In this document: piece after piece, positions 47,324 through 54,931 of the stretch
Position numbering within the stretch: position 1 is the stretch's first letter
How the letters are laid out: each line of letters opens with the position of its first letter
IMG/VR virus record: IMGVR_UViG_3300032242_003148
Location: 101,607-165,606 of that record
Length of the DNA stretch: 64,000 nucleotides
Direction: 5' to 3' (one strand)
DNA from: a virus
Made by a program: the position numbers and the translations under genes
The notes under the pieces: model-generated
The model's input: only the letters and a program-made list of their open reading frames with translations
Database searches by the model: none
Told to the model about the DNA's origin: nothing

Positions 47324-47758
47324 TTATCTGTTATTCACAAATATTCTTTCGAATTTATGTGCCTCAGTATTGTGTGTATGCCGGCCGTCATCTACTAACA
47401 TACAGCTAATGCCAGCAGCTGAAGCCTCCTCAACAACTGATAACAAATCATCAATGTGCAGAGTTGTATCCAGCTCTTTTAGTATGTTTAATTTACTGCC
47501 CCCATCAGAACATCTGATGTGTGTTACAGGGAGCTTATGGTCTTTTATATATTCCTCTACCTGAGGAAAATTCCACAGCTCTCTGGCAGTTACTACACCA
47601 ATATCATATCCCTCTGAATGCTTTTGAAATAGTATGTCGTGGATTTGTTGTATTGGGGCCAGTACATCTGAAGCTGTCCATAGTGATCCTACCTTTTCTT
47701 CGGCTAGTGAAAAAAGGGTATCATCAAAATCAAAAGTTATTATCTCATTCTTCTTCAT
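47324..47758 (-). CDS. HAD-like phosphatase
   Basis: Encodes 144 aa from ATG 47758 (MKKNEIITFDFDDTLFSLAE). DFDDT is HAD motif I with the nucleophile Asp; VVTARELWN is motif II; LHIDDLLS is motif IV-like (DD). Acts on phosphate esters, possibly nucleotides or a nucleic acid end (compare phage polynucleotide kinase/phosphatase and 5'-nucleotidase types). Upstream in-frame ATG lies inside the previous gene. Overlaps the previous gene by 14 nt. Confidence 0.75.
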   Translation of the reverse strand: MKKNEIITFDFDDTLFSLAEEKVGSLWTASDVLAPIQQIHDILFQKHSEGYDIGVVTARELWNFPQVEEYIKDHKLPVTHIRCSDGGSKLNILKELDTTLHIDDLLSVVEEASAAGISCMLVDDGRHTHNTEAHKFERIFVNNR

Positions 47759-47939
47759 CCGGCACTTCAGTGAAGTCAGCTTCTGTCCATCCAGCATCTC
47801 TAGCACTCTGGATTGCTTCTGCTCTAGGAGATAGTGAATTCCTATCGTAGGTACCCGCTAGATCCTTGTACATTTCTAGCCTGGCAGCTTCTCTGGCTTC
47901 TCTGAGAAACTCCCGGTCTTCTGGGCTTAGGTTACTCAT
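47745..47939 (-). CDS. Small hypothetical protein
   Basis: Encodes 64 aa, MSNLSPEDREFLREAREAAR and onwards, helical and acidic with a C-terminal DEEE. Overlaps both neighbours by 4-14 nt in a run of small genes. Confidence 0.55.
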   Translation of the reverse strand: MSNLSPEDREFLREAREAARLEMYKDLAGTYDRNSLSPRAEAIQSARDAGWTEADFTEVPDEEE

Positions 47940-48172
47940 ACAAGTTCAGAATCCTGTAGCCCCACAGCGCAACTCATGGGTACCAAAGCCTCATACGGAG
48001 CCTCTTTGTGCCCTCTGTACTTGTTTGCCTCACGAACTATATCTTTTCCCTCTTCCCAGGAATATAAGCCGGCATTTCTAATGTCCGTTACATACCCCAT
48101 TCTGTTGTCACCCCACCAACCTTGATGTTCATGACTCCAAATATAATAGAATTCGTCTTCTGGATTACTCAT
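47936..48172 (-). CDS. Small hypothetical protein
   Basis: Encodes 78 aa: MSNPEDEFYYIWSHEHQGWW, then GDNRMGYVTDIRNAGLYSWE and a helical end. The YYIWSHEHQGWWG...YV.....AG.YS..EA pattern resembles small phage proteins of unknown role. ATGA overlap. Confidence 0.6.
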   Translation of the reverse strand: MSNPEDEFYYIWSHEHQGWWGDNRMGYVTDIRNAGLYSWEEGKDIVREANKYRGHKEAPYEALVPMSCAVGLQDSELV

Positions 48173-48416
48173 CTGTTTGTGTGTTTATGTGTTTGTGTTT
48201 AAACTCCTCGTACCAACTAGGTACTGTATGATAGGAGGGAAGGTCAGGAATTACTCTATCAAGCATTTCCATAAGTTCTCCCTTTTGCGATCTTTCATCA
48301 CTTAACTCTCTGGCTACTTGAGATAGCAGGGAGTTATTAACTTCTAATGCTTTCCGCAGCTCCTGGATTGTTTGATCCCTGAGCTTCAACATCTCTACTA
48401 ATGTGTTCTCTTCCAT
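48165..48416 (-). CDS. Small coiled-coil protein
   Basis: Encodes 83 aa, coiled coil (MLKLRDQTIQELRKALEVNN; LSQVARELSDERSQKGELME) with a soluble tail ending HKHINTQTDE. Overlaps the HTH gene by 80 nt at its start. Confidence 0.5.
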   Translation of the reverse strand: MEENTLVEMLKLRDQTIQELRKALEVNNSLLSQVARELSDERSQKGELMEMLDRVIPDLPSYHTVPSWYEEFKHKHINTQTDE

Positions 48417-48570
48417 CTTGCTCTTGTTTTATCTTTTGTACGCGTAATGCCGTTTGGCGGACTCTTTCGCGGGTTGTTTTGAATAGCTCTGCAATTTCCT
48501 TTAGAGGTATTCCGGCCACATAGAAAGCGTATATAGAATAATCTCTAGAGGTTATTTTTTTAGCTGTCAT
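48337..48570 (-). CDS. Small HTH protein (sigma region 4-like)
   Basis: Encodes 77 aa from ATG 48570 (MTAKKITSRDYSIYAFYVAG). IPLKEIAELFKTTRERVRQT is a helix-turn-helix of sigma70 region 4 type (EIA..F..TRERVRQ). No other sigma regions, so a transcription regulator or anti-sigma-like binder is more likely than a full sigma factor. Overlaps both neighbours; the last 25 residues overlap the next gene and may not be conserved. Confidence 0.6.
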   Translation of the reverse strand: MTAKKITSRDYSIYAFYVAGIPLKEIAELFKTTRERVRQTALRVQKIKQEQDGREHISRDVEAQGSNNPGAAESIRS

Positions 48571-48800
48571 GGGTTTATCTTTTGTATCTTTGCAAAGCCA
48601 CCATACCATTCCTCAGGACTCATACTCATTTGAGTGATGATATCTTCTTTTTCTTTTTTCAGTACTTCTATATAGCTAAGAGCAAAGTTAAGCTCTGTCT
48701 CTAACTGCCTAGAGATCTCCAGGCTTACACCTAGGTGAGTATTTCCTAGGTGATCCTGAATTTCCCATATATTTTTATCACTTCTGGGTGTGCTGGTCAT
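48567..48800 (-). CDS. Small hypothetical protein
   Basis: Encodes 77 aa from ATG 48800 (MTSTPRSDKNIWEIQDHLGN). Helical middle (SRQLETELNFALSYIEVLKK). A start 9 codons upstream would overlap the GT-D-type gene. ATGA-type overlap with the HTH gene. Confidence 0.5.
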   Translation of the reverse strand: MTSTPRSDKNIWEIQDHLGNTHLGVSLEISRQLETELNFALSYIEVLKKEKEDIITQMSMSPEEWYGGFAKIQKINP

Positions 48801-48810
48801 ATGTTTTTTA

Positions 48811-49668
48811 TTACCAATAGCAGCCATCTTCTAATTTTTTGTAGTTTTTTGGAATTTCATCACCGGATGGTCTTACCCAATAGTCATTATAGAAACGGTT
48901 TATATGAGGTTTTTTATCCCACCTATATCCACGTATTCCAAAGAGTATTTGTAAAGACCCTCCCAAATGTATTCCTATTTTACCTAAGCTTTTACAATGC
49001 ACAGCAAGGGGCAGAGAAGAACCTCCCGTGCCTATTAATGCAACGTCAAAACTAGTAGCGCTTATCATTCGTTTCATATCTTCCAACATTTCAGCCCAGC
49101 TATCATATGGGCTATCCTGAGATATCCCTGCAGATAGTGGATGTTTTATTGTTTTTAGATTGAAGTTAGGAAGCATGTTATAGCCCCTCCATATATTTTC
49201 ACGCTGAGCATACTGTTGTTCTATAGTGTTAATAAAAGGAGAAACTACTAGCACTGTTTTATTTTGCAATCCCATTGTCCAAGGCTCGGCAGTATAGAAA
49301 GGATCCAGCTCTTTAACGGATATTAATCTACACGCCGGTGAATAGCTACGTATGAATGCATGTTCTAAGCTAGGTGTTGGTGACCATACTGGAAGAGCAT
49401 TCATCACTTTTACACTATCAATAAGAGTATGCACAAAGTTTAATCTGGCATTATCATCTTCAGGGAATACTCCACAGTTAGCATATAACTTTTTTTTAGA
49501 CCCTTCTGACCATTGTATATTTTTTAATCCACTATCACCAAAGCAAAACAAGTATTCACGTACTGCTCTGAACTCGGCAATTCCTATTTTACCAGCAGCA
49601 AAAGGTAAATTACCGATTACATTCTGGAACAAATATTGATTAGTACCCTCGGGCTCAATCATTTCCAC
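48811..49668 (-). CDS. GT-D-fold glycosyltransferase-like protein
   Basis: Encodes 285 aa. The C-terminal part matches the GT-D fold family: FDVALIGTGGSSLPLAVHCK, then SLGKIGIHLGGSLQILFGIR and GYRW (pattern: D.ALIG.GA...PL...IK..GK..IH.GG..Q.LFGI.G.RW), followed by YNDYWVRPSGDEIP. Usually found in polysaccharide and phage gene clusters. Could modify phage DNA, capsid or host surface sugars; the substrate is not readable. Confidence 0.75.
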   Translation of the reverse strand: MEMIEPEGTNQYLFQNVIGNLPFAAGKIGIAEFRAVREYLFCFGDSGLKNIQWSEGSKKKLYANCGVFPEDDNARLNFVHTLIDSVKVMNALPVWSPTPSLEHAFIRSYSPACRLISVKELDPFYTAEPWTMGLQNKTVLVVSPFINTIEQQYAQRENIWRGYNMLPNFNLKTIKHPLSAGISQDSPYDSWAEMLEDMKRMISATSFDVALIGTGGSSLPLAVHCKSLGKIGIHLGGSLQILFGIRGYRWDKKPHINRFYNDYWVRPSGDEIPKNYKKLEDGCYW

Positions 49669-49855
49669 TAGTGGTTACTCTAGGAGTAGTCCAACGAAAC
49701 TCTGGGCCTGAGCCATATTTACCACAAACAAATTTACCAACGCCATGGTCTACTGCCTCATGTTGGATATGTAAAATATAGAATACCCATGCCACTGACA
49801 CCACAGCAGCTCCCATTAGTGCTCCTGCGAATAAAGCTAATATATCATCTCTCAT
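49655..49855 (-). CDS. Small membrane protein
   Basis: Encodes 66 aa: one membrane helix (LALFAGALMGAAVVSVAWVF) after a short N-terminus MRDDI, then a soluble tail HIQHEAVDHGVGKFVCGKYG. Type I/II topology unclear. Overlaps the next gene by 14 nt. Confidence 0.55.
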   Translation of the reverse strand: MRDDILALFAGALMGAAVVSVAWVFYILHIQHEAVDHGVGKFVCGKYGSGPEFRWTTPRVTTSGND

Positions 49856-49943
49856 CTTTTTTTTTGTGTGTTAATTGTTAATACCTACCATATGTCCTAT
49901 ACTCGTCTGAGTATATTCCACAACCTAACCCAGCAGTGCCGAG

Positions 49944-50555
49944 CTAGGAATTTTTATATACCTCGTCATAAACATCCAATAGTGGATGCTTAGGATCTAC
50001 ATAGTTAGCTAGCCTTAAAAACTTACCAGGCATAACTCCCCAGATTTCTGCCCGCTTGTATGGGTGTTTATACCAGCGTCTGTTTCGCATGGCAGCACCG
50101 TAAGCAAATAAATAACTATTTGCTCCACGTATATAGCGTTCTTTGTTTATAGGGAGTTTATACTTATTAATTTTTTTGATTGCTCTCTTCTCACAATCAA
50201 GCTCCAGCTCCACCACCTTTTCAAAAGCCTCTGCTTTTTTCCAGATCTTGTAATCTGGGTCTGTTACCCAGCTATCAACCCTAATCAGGTGAGGATCTAT
50301 ATCTCTCCATATCTGGATATTCTGGAGATACTGGTCCATATGACAACTCTCATGAACCAGCACACCAAGCCAGATTTCTAAATCATGATCAGTGGAAACC
50401 TGCAGGCTTTTTTCATCAAACATACCGCTACATTTGATTTTGCCTATGTGTAATTGCTGACTATGCACAAGTTTTAGTGTTATCTTGTTTTCATAGCAAG
50501 CCTCTACCAAGTCACCCAAGAAATTTTTTACATTGTTGGTTACCTTGGTTTGCAT
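49944..50555 (-). CDS. HExxH zincin-like metalloprotease
   Basis: Encodes 203 aa. LGVLVHESCHMDQYLQNI is an HExxH zinc site; VELELDCEKRAIKKINKY after about 65 residues offers the third ligand (E/D). No signal peptide. The rest is helical and aromatic. Small phage proteins of this type are common, and substrates are unknown. Confidence 0.65.
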   Translation of the reverse strand: MQTKVTNNVKNFLGDLVEACYENKITLKLVHSQQLHIGKIKCSGMFDEKSLQVSTDHDLEIWLGVLVHESCHMDQYLQNIQIWRDIDPHLIRVDSWVTDPDYKIWKKAEAFEKVVELELDCEKRAIKKINKYKLPINKERYIRGANSYLFAYGAAMRNRRWYKHPYKRAEIWGVMPGKFLRLANYVDPKHPLLDVYDEVYKNS

Positions 50556-50562
50556 TGTGAAT

Positions 50563-50664
50563 TTAGCGGCTTTTTACAGTTTTTGTAAGAGTAACTGTTT
50601 TTCTGAGTGTTACATTCCCTTTGGTTGCTGTGCGAACTTTACGTATTGATTTGGTCTTTTTCAT
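50563..50664 (-). CDS. Very small basic peptide (33 aa)
   Basis: ATG 50664 to TAA 50563: MKKTKSIRKVRTATKGNVTL, RKTVTLTKTVKSR. 13 of 33 residues are K or R. Has a strong-looking promoter 30 nt upstream and is 8 nt before the metalloprotease gene. Nucleic acid binding is possible. Confidence 0.5.
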   Translation of the reverse strand: MKKTKSIRKVRTATKGNVTLRKTVTLTKTVKSR

Positions 50665-50693
50665 GTGTTTTATTTTGGTTACCAAACTATTTC

Positions 50694-50722
50694 AATATAG
50701 AGAACCTTTTCCTCTTTTGCAA
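50694..50722 (-). promoter_or_regulatory. TTGCAA-type promoter
   Basis: On minus: -35 TTGCAA (50722-50717), 17-nt spacer, -10 TATATT (50699-50694), 22-30 nt before ATG 50664. The sequence after the -35 (AAGAGGAAAAGG) resembles the promoter at 25260. Confidence 0.55.
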
Positions 50723-50753
50723 GTAGTCTGTATTTTTCCTTTACCTCTGAAGG

Positions 50754-50781
50754 ATTCCTGACGACCCACGCCGTCAGGAAT
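50754..50781. repeat. Perfect 10-bp inverted repeat
   Basis: ATTCCTGACG, 8-nt loop ACCCACGC, CGTCAGGAAT. Between the end of the broken DUF4313-like gene and the promoter; no T-tract on the minus side, so operator or processing site rather than a clear terminator. Confidence 0.6.
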
Positions 50782-50816
50782 TTTCTTCATATGTGTTTCT
50801 ACCATACCACCCATAA

Positions 50817-51137
50817 TTACTCCTCTAGGGCCTCTATTCCCTTTTGAGATAGTTTATAGGCTCTTATGTTAGAAACAAATCCCGACTCTACAGGAATACG
50901 TGGAGTTGCCTCTACCAGCCCTAGCTGTTTAATTGCTTGAGCTACCGGTTCGTTCTCGCTCCACTCTTTCATATAGAACTCACCATCTTGGAGCAAATCG
51001 CTCTGAGGTAAGTTTACTGATAGTGTGGCATATGGCCGGCCCTCGCTAATCAGGCCTACATATGTATTACCATTAGAGTATTTCCCCTGGGTAAGTTAAA
51101 ACTCGCCCTCTTCTCCATATATCTTAGCTTTAAACAT
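50817..51137 (-). pseudogene. DUF4313-like gene broken by an in-frame TAA
   Basis: ATG 51137 starts MFKAKIYGEEGEF, then TAA at 51098-51096, then the same frame continues for 92 sense codons: LTQGKYSNGNTYVGLISEGR, PYATLSVNLPQSDLLQDGEF, YMKEWSENEPVAQAIKQLG and more, to TAA at 50817. The whole matches the DUF4313 pattern (..G....L..GKY.NG..A..L....G.PYA.LTVNLP...L...EF..K.WSEN). One nonsense codon splits an otherwise intact gene. Either a mutation, a sequence error or stop readthrough. Confidence 0.75.
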
Positions 51138-51315
51138 CTTCATCCTCCTTGTGTGTTGTGGTATCATTCAACCAGATAATCTCTTCCTCTGGAACGAGTT
51201 GGTTTACTTTTTCTTTTAGCTCTTTGGTGTCTTTTAACACAGACACCAACATCTTTTGGATGTCATCTATTTTTTCAATTTCTGACATCTCAACTACCGT
51301 CTTTTTTGTTTTCAC
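51130..51315 (-). CDS. Small coiled-coil protein
   Basis: Encodes 61 aa, MKTKKTVVEMSEIEKIDDIQ, then KMLVSVLKDTKELKEKVNQL and an acidic tail. Overlaps the broken DUF4313 gene by 8 nt and the next gene upstream by 26 nt. Confidence 0.5.
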   Translation of the reverse strand: MKTKKTVVEMSEIEKIDDIQKMLVSVLKDTKELKEKVNQLVPEEEIIWLNDTTTHKEDEDV

Positions 51316-51490
51316 TTTCTTTTAACAGAGAGCGTATAAGACTTATTTGTCCGTTTGCTCTCTGTAGTTCCTCTTGTAGTTCCAAGATCTTATCTCGGGC
51401 TTCTCTATAACCGTCTATTGCCTGAATATAAAGATCTAATGGAACGGTTGTTGTGTTTTCCTCTACGTTTTCGTATGTTCTGAGGTGCAT
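51290..51490 (-). CDS. Small coiled-coil protein
   Basis: Encodes 66 aa: MHLRTYENVEENTTTVPLDL, then a coiled coil with YREARDKILELQEELQRANG. The upstream 98 nt contain a terminator and a GGTATAAT sequence. Confidence 0.5.
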   Translation of the reverse strand: MHLRTYENVEENTTTVPLDLYIQAIDGYREARDKILELQEELQRANGQISLIRSLLKESENKKDGS

Positions 51491-51562
51491 TATTTTTAGT
51501 TCATATATTTAAGTTACAAATTGCAATAGACCACAATGGTTTATTGCAAGGTATTATACCCT

Positions 51563-51590
51563 AAAAAAAGAAAAAACCCTTCGGGGGGTT
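51563..51590 (-). terminator. Terminator
   Basis: On minus: AACCC, loop CCCGAA, GGGTT, TTTTC, then seven T, ending in AGGGTATAAT. It overlaps the stop of the gene at 51589 and runs directly into a -10-like sequence. Confidence 0.65.
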
Positions 51591-52128
51591 ATATTAGAGA
51601 TTGCCACTTACCTATAGGACAAGAAGATATAGCTAACTTTAATTTTAACCCAGAACATCCACATTTTAGACATCTACCTGCGCCATTAAATGCAGCTTTA
51701 TCAAAAAATTCACATCCTCCACATATAGCCAACCTCTCTTGATACTCTTTGTCAGGGCAGTCTTTGAACCCGCTCTTTGCATATTCTAATGCGGCGGTAG
51801 CAAGGCTCTTTAGCTGTTCACTCACTGGGGGCGGGGATATTTTATTAATTTCCATAGCCGCAATTTCAGCAGCATCAGGCACAGAGATATCTAAATTTAT
51901 TTTACCGTCCTTTAGGCCACCCTCTTTGTGCCTCAGTATATCTAGCAATTCAGATGGTGGATTTTCAGATATATAGGATATTATCTTAACCAGTGCATCC
52001 GCATTAAAAAATTTATTATCTAATTTTGTGATTGTTTCATACTGTGTGATATAGCTCCTTATAAGAGGATATTGTTTAAATACCGCTGAGTTATTTTTAA
52101 ATATATCGTAAAGATCTTTGGTTGTCAT
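51589..52128 (-). CDS. Protein with C-terminal zinc-binding domain
   Basis: Encodes 179 aa. The C-terminal 50 residues hold six cysteines in the order ICGGCEFFDKAAFNGAGRCL, KCGCSGLKLKLAISSCP, GKW, matching a domain (C..C..F......C..CGC...LK......CP..KW) seen in many marine phage proteins. N-terminal part is helical. ATGA overlap to the DUF6065-like gene. It may bind nucleic acid or a partner protein. Confidence 0.65.
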   Translation of the reverse strand: MTTKDLYDIFKNNSAVFKQYPLIRSYITQYETITKLDNKFFNADALVKIISYISENPPSELLDILRHKEGGLKDGKINLDISVPDAAEIAAMEINKISPPPVSEQLKSLATAALEYAKSGFKDCPDKEYQERLAICGGCEFFDKAAFNGAGRCLKCGCSGLKLKLAISSCPIGKWQSLI

Positions 52129-52871
52129 TTTTTGAACAGTTTATGAAATGGGCATTTAGATGCATTTGATTGTTTAGGAGTATTTAAATTTACTCGCTTT
52201 ATATTGTCAACAAATTCTTCTCCTGTGAATCCACTTATATAAGACTTCAGATGCATTTTGGATCTAAAGTTAAACTTATCAGCAAAAACATATCGCATAG
52301 CTCGTTTAGCAAAAGATTCACTATAACTCATCTCTCTATAGATAGGTTGAAATTCCTCTATATAGTTTTTAGGATATGGAACTATTCTACAGTAGCTTTT
52401 ACCCTTTTCTAGAATAATATCTACATCAGGGGAAGTAATCCTATAATTCATTGTGATATGTGCAGCAAACCAGTCATTCTCTACCAACCCTTCCATTGGA
52501 TATAGGTCTAAAGATAGCGGATTATTTGTGGGTCCTTTAAACCATAAGAAGTTATCTTTTTCTATTTCAAACGTATAGGGTATTCTGATGGTTAGAATAC
52601 CGTAGCCCAAGCTAGACGTTACAAAATCATAATATTCTTTATTATTCGGTTTTAAAATATTTATGCTGCTTTTATTGTTTCCACCATCCCATCTAACCGT
52701 AAAGGTCTCTGGCATTATTAAATCCCAACCCATACTTCCGGCTATTTTGATAGGTAAACATTTTCTATGAGCAGTTTCGCCTGAACCTAAAAAATTAAAA
52801 TCTGCAACTCCAGGATTTATACCTTTTACATGCTCTCTACCGTCATCGTAGTATATATCTAATTTTTTCAT
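52125..52871 (-). CDS. DUF6065-like protein
   Basis: Encodes 248 aa. AGSMGWDLIMPETFTVRWDG, then SLGYGILTIRIPYTFEIEKD, FLWFKGPTNNP, PMEGLVENDWFAAHITMNYR follow the DUF6065 pattern (GWD...P....W.G......HFG.GILT......T......L...GP.N........EG..E.DW....FTMN). Family function unknown but found near capsule and phage genes. C-terminal KCPFHKLFKK. Coupled to the gene upstream. Confidence 0.7.
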   Translation of the reverse strand: MKKLDIYYDDGREHVKGINPGVADFNFLGSGETAHRKCLPIKIAGSMGWDLIMPETFTVRWDGGNNKSSINILKPNNKEYYDFVTSSLGYGILTIRIPYTFEIEKDNFLWFKGPTNNPLSLDLYPMEGLVENDWFAAHITMNYRITSPDVDIILEKGKSYCRIVPYPKNYIEEFQPIYREMSYSESFAKRAMRYVFADKFNFRSKMHLKSYISGFTGEEFVDNIKRVNLNTPKQSNASKCPFHKLFKK

Positions 52872-53605
52872 TGTTTAACTACTCTATTCTCAGCCTTTAA
52901 AGCTTTTAATAAATCATCTCCTAGTAGATCCGTATAAGTGTAATGATTCTCGAGCTGTTTACTAACTGGAAAATTTAATGTAGACACCATCACACCCATA
53001 GGCATATTTAATATTCCTGCTCCTCTAAAGCCGTCTACAAGATAATTTAAATATGGGTATCTATGCCCTGTTAATATTTTTCCCTGCTCCACCTTTGCTT
53101 TTTGTGCTGGAAATTTAATTTCTAAATCTTTAAATAATTCTTCTAATTTTGGTGATAGCATAAAATCAGTCCATACATTTCCAAATTCAGAAATATCTAA
53201 AGTGTAAAAATTAGGAGATTTATTGAAAAAGTTAGAGACATCATTATAATATTTGGTTATTTTTTTGTTTATGTCTGGGAGCACACCAGATTCAAATGTA
53301 ACACCCCAATGCTTTTGAAAATCTTCTTCTATGGCTTCGCTATATATATTATTAAAATAGCTATACATTAAATGATCTTCTATTGTTGTTGTATTCTCCT
53401 TAAGCAAAATAAAAGTTGCATCAGGATAGAGGGCTAGCAACTCTTTATAAAAAAAAGATACCGTATACCCAGCGCATAGAGGAGCTATTTTTATTAAATC
53501 CATATCATAAGGAGCGTGAGCAGCACACAACCCTTGAGTACCCAGCAGCCTAGCAATATTCAAACTATTAAAACTAAGATAGTTTAATACAAAATATTTT
53601 TTCAT
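52868..53605 (-). CDS. Sulfotransferase-like protein (degenerate)
   Basis: Encodes 245 aa. YTVSFFYKELLALYPDATFI then LLKENTTTIEDHLMYSYFN resembles the sulfotransferase segment (YY.EL...YPDAKFIL..RD...W..S). The N-terminal P-loop for the PAPS phosphosulfate is not clear (LLGTQGLCAAHAPYDMD lies in its place). May be inactive or act on another nucleotide. Lies in a module with DUF6065-like and Cys-rich proteins. Confidence 0.5.
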   Translation of the reverse strand: MKKYFVLNYLSFNSLNIARLLGTQGLCAAHAPYDMDLIKIAPLCAGYTVSFFYKELLALYPDATFILLKENTTTIEDHLMYSYFNNIYSEAIEEDFQKHWGVTFESGVLPDINKKITKYYNDVSNFFNKSPNFYTLDISEFGNVWTDFMLSPKLEELFKDLEIKFPAQKAKVEQGKILTGHRYPYLNYLVDGFRGAGILNMPMGVMVSTLNFPVSKQLENHYTYTDLLGDDLLKALKAENRVVKQ

Positions 53606-53611
53606 AATTTA

Positions 53612-54628
53612 TTATGAGCAGCTATCACATCCAGGGCAGCCACCGCCACTACCTGTTTGAGATCCTAGACTTAGCGTTATAGCTATGCTCCCAGACTGCC
53701 ACAAATCGTGTTCACCGCAGTGTTGATCACAGCACGGACTCGAATCGGGATTATCAGGATTTTTGCAGTTTGTACTGCAATCTGGGCTAGAGTTATCATC
53801 AAGTCCACAATGCTTGATTGGGCGAGCAAATGTACAGTCCCCGCAAGGGTGAGGCTTAAAATTTCTCCAATACCAGGTAGAATTATACTGCCAACTATTA
53901 CCAGAAATATCAAAATACCAAGTTCCTTTACCCGGCACTTGATCCGCTGCACGCTCGGCTATATTGTCACCTCCATTACCAAAACAATCAAATCCTGTAG
54001 TATTACAACCATATTCAGTTCCAGGATAAACTGGAACATCAAAACAAGGTTCACTAATTAATGATGGAGAAGTAACAGAACCCTTGCCTCCCATACATTC
54101 AGAGTCAAACCACACAGAAGGAGTATCCCAATATATTACTGGAGAAATATTTTTGTTTGTTTTATACCCATCATCTATATACCATCTATTCATCTGCACT
54201 TTAAGACCTATTTTATCTTTTGCATTTCTTGCTGTATAAAAACCATTTGGCCCGCCGTTACATTGATCACCAGCAGCACAAGGACTATAATTATAGTTTC
54301 CAGATATAAAACAATTAGCTGCTTGAAACGTCCGGTAACCACCTGCAGAGCCACCCACGACGGAGCATGGGTTACTTGGTGCCGGGGCGGATAGTGATCC
54401 TCCTCCACCCCAAGTAAACTGGTAAACACCTCTTTGCGTTGCGTTATATATGAACATGTCCACTTTTGCTGTTATCGATGTATAAGAACCCATCCAGTTC
54501 GATATATTAGGCCAATATGCTCGTACCTGCCGATATGTACCACAGTCTGACGTGATAGGTGGACCGGATTGCTGATATGGCCCATTAATACTAGTTGGAG
54601 GACTACTCGGTGTGCATAATTTAATCAT
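53612..54628 (-). CDS. Cys-rich putative appendage protein
   Basis: Encodes 338 aa from ATG 54628 (MIKLCTPSSPPTSINGPYQQ); an in-frame ATG 16 codons earlier lies in the promoter and is not transcribed if the promoter is right. About 25 cysteines, most in the last 120 residues (SPDCSTNCKNPDNPDSSPCC; DQHCGEHD; GGGCPGCDSCS). Aromatic, N- and G-rich sequence (YFDISGNSWQYNSTWYWRNF). Disulfide-bonded extracellular virion protein such as an adhesin is likely. Compare the Cys-repeat protein at 32222. Confidence 0.55.
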   Translation of the reverse strand: MIKLCTPSSPPTSINGPYQQSGPPITSDCGTYRQVRAYWPNISNWMGSYTSITAKVDMFIYNATQRGVYQFTWGGGGSLSAPAPSNPCSVVGGSAGGYRTFQAANCFISGNYNYSPCAAGDQCNGGPNGFYTARNAKDKIGLKVQMNRWYIDDGYKTNKNISPVIYWDTPSVWFDSECMGGKGSVTSPSLISEPCFDVPVYPGTEYGCNTTGFDCFGNGGDNIAERAADQVPGKGTWYFDISGNSWQYNSTWYWRNFKPHPCGDCTFARPIKHCGLDDNSSPDCSTNCKNPDNPDSSPCCDQHCGEHDLWQSGSIAITLSLGSQTGSGGGCPGCDSCS

Positions 54629-54648
54629 AATTTTTAAAAGCTGATATA

Positions 54649-54676
54649 AATATATCAACAAGAATAATGTATGCAA
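54649..54676 (-). promoter_or_regulatory. TTGCAT-type promoter
   Basis: On minus: -35 TTGCAT (54676-54671), 16-nt spacer, -10 TATATT (54654-54649), 20 nt before ATG 54628. Drives the 51.6-54.6 kb operon. Confidence 0.55.
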
Positions 54677-54847
54677 CTAGTTTTTATGCCATAGCTTTAT
54701 TAGCTGGTCCAATATATCCCCTAAACTAGTATTACCGTAATAGGATGTTTCTGTTAAAAAAGGAACAGATATATCCACACCATAGATATAAATAAACATT
54801 CCCCATGTTAGTAGGAAGATCCAGAAGAGAATTTCCGGAAGTTTCAT
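54677..54847 (-). CDS. Small membrane protein (56 aa)
   Basis: ATG 54847 to TAG 54677: MKLPEILFWIFLLTWGMFIY, then IYGVDISVPFLTETSYYGNT and a C-terminal helix. One membrane helix. -10 TATAAT lies 6 nt before the ATG. Function unknown. Confidence 0.6.
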   Translation of the reverse strand: MKLPEILFWIFLLTWGMFIYIYGVDISVPFLTETSYYGNTSLGDILDQLIKLWHKN

Positions 54848-54853
54848 GATGTT

Positions 54854-54859
54854 ATTATA
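54854..54859 (-). promoter_or_regulatory. -10 element, leaderless start
   Basis: TATAAT (54859-54854) 6 nt before ATG 54847, shortly after the terminator at 54886-54920. Confidence 0.4.
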
Positions 54860-54885
54860 TATTATTTTTAAAAGCTCTAATAGCT

Positions 54886-54920
54886 AAAAAAAAGAGAGCA
54901 GCTTGTTAGGCCACTCTCTT
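54886..54920 (-). terminator. Terminator with UAACAA loop
   Basis: On minus: AGAGAGTGGC, loop CTAACAA, GCTGCTCTCT with a mismatch, then eight T and AGC. 12 nt after the stop of the gene at 54932. Confidence 0.8.
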
Positions 54921-54931
54921 CTTTTTGTTAA

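Noticed and set aside
47521-47850. Plus-strand frames over the HAD-like gene
   Set aside because: Antisense to a gene with clear DFDDT motif; no promoter or partner.
48337-48570. Sigma factor for the phage polymerase
   Set aside because: Only a region-4-like HTH is present in 77 aa; regions 2 and 3 are missing.
50692-50814. 40-aa minus-strand frame starting MGGMVETHMKKIPDG
   Set aside because: It spans a perfect inverted repeat and a good TTGCAA-N17-TATATT promoter, so the bases are better explained as regulatory.
51096-51098. General recoding of TAA as a sense codon
   Set aside because: TAA ends most genes in the window at sensible places, so the stop in the DUF4313-like gene is a local event.
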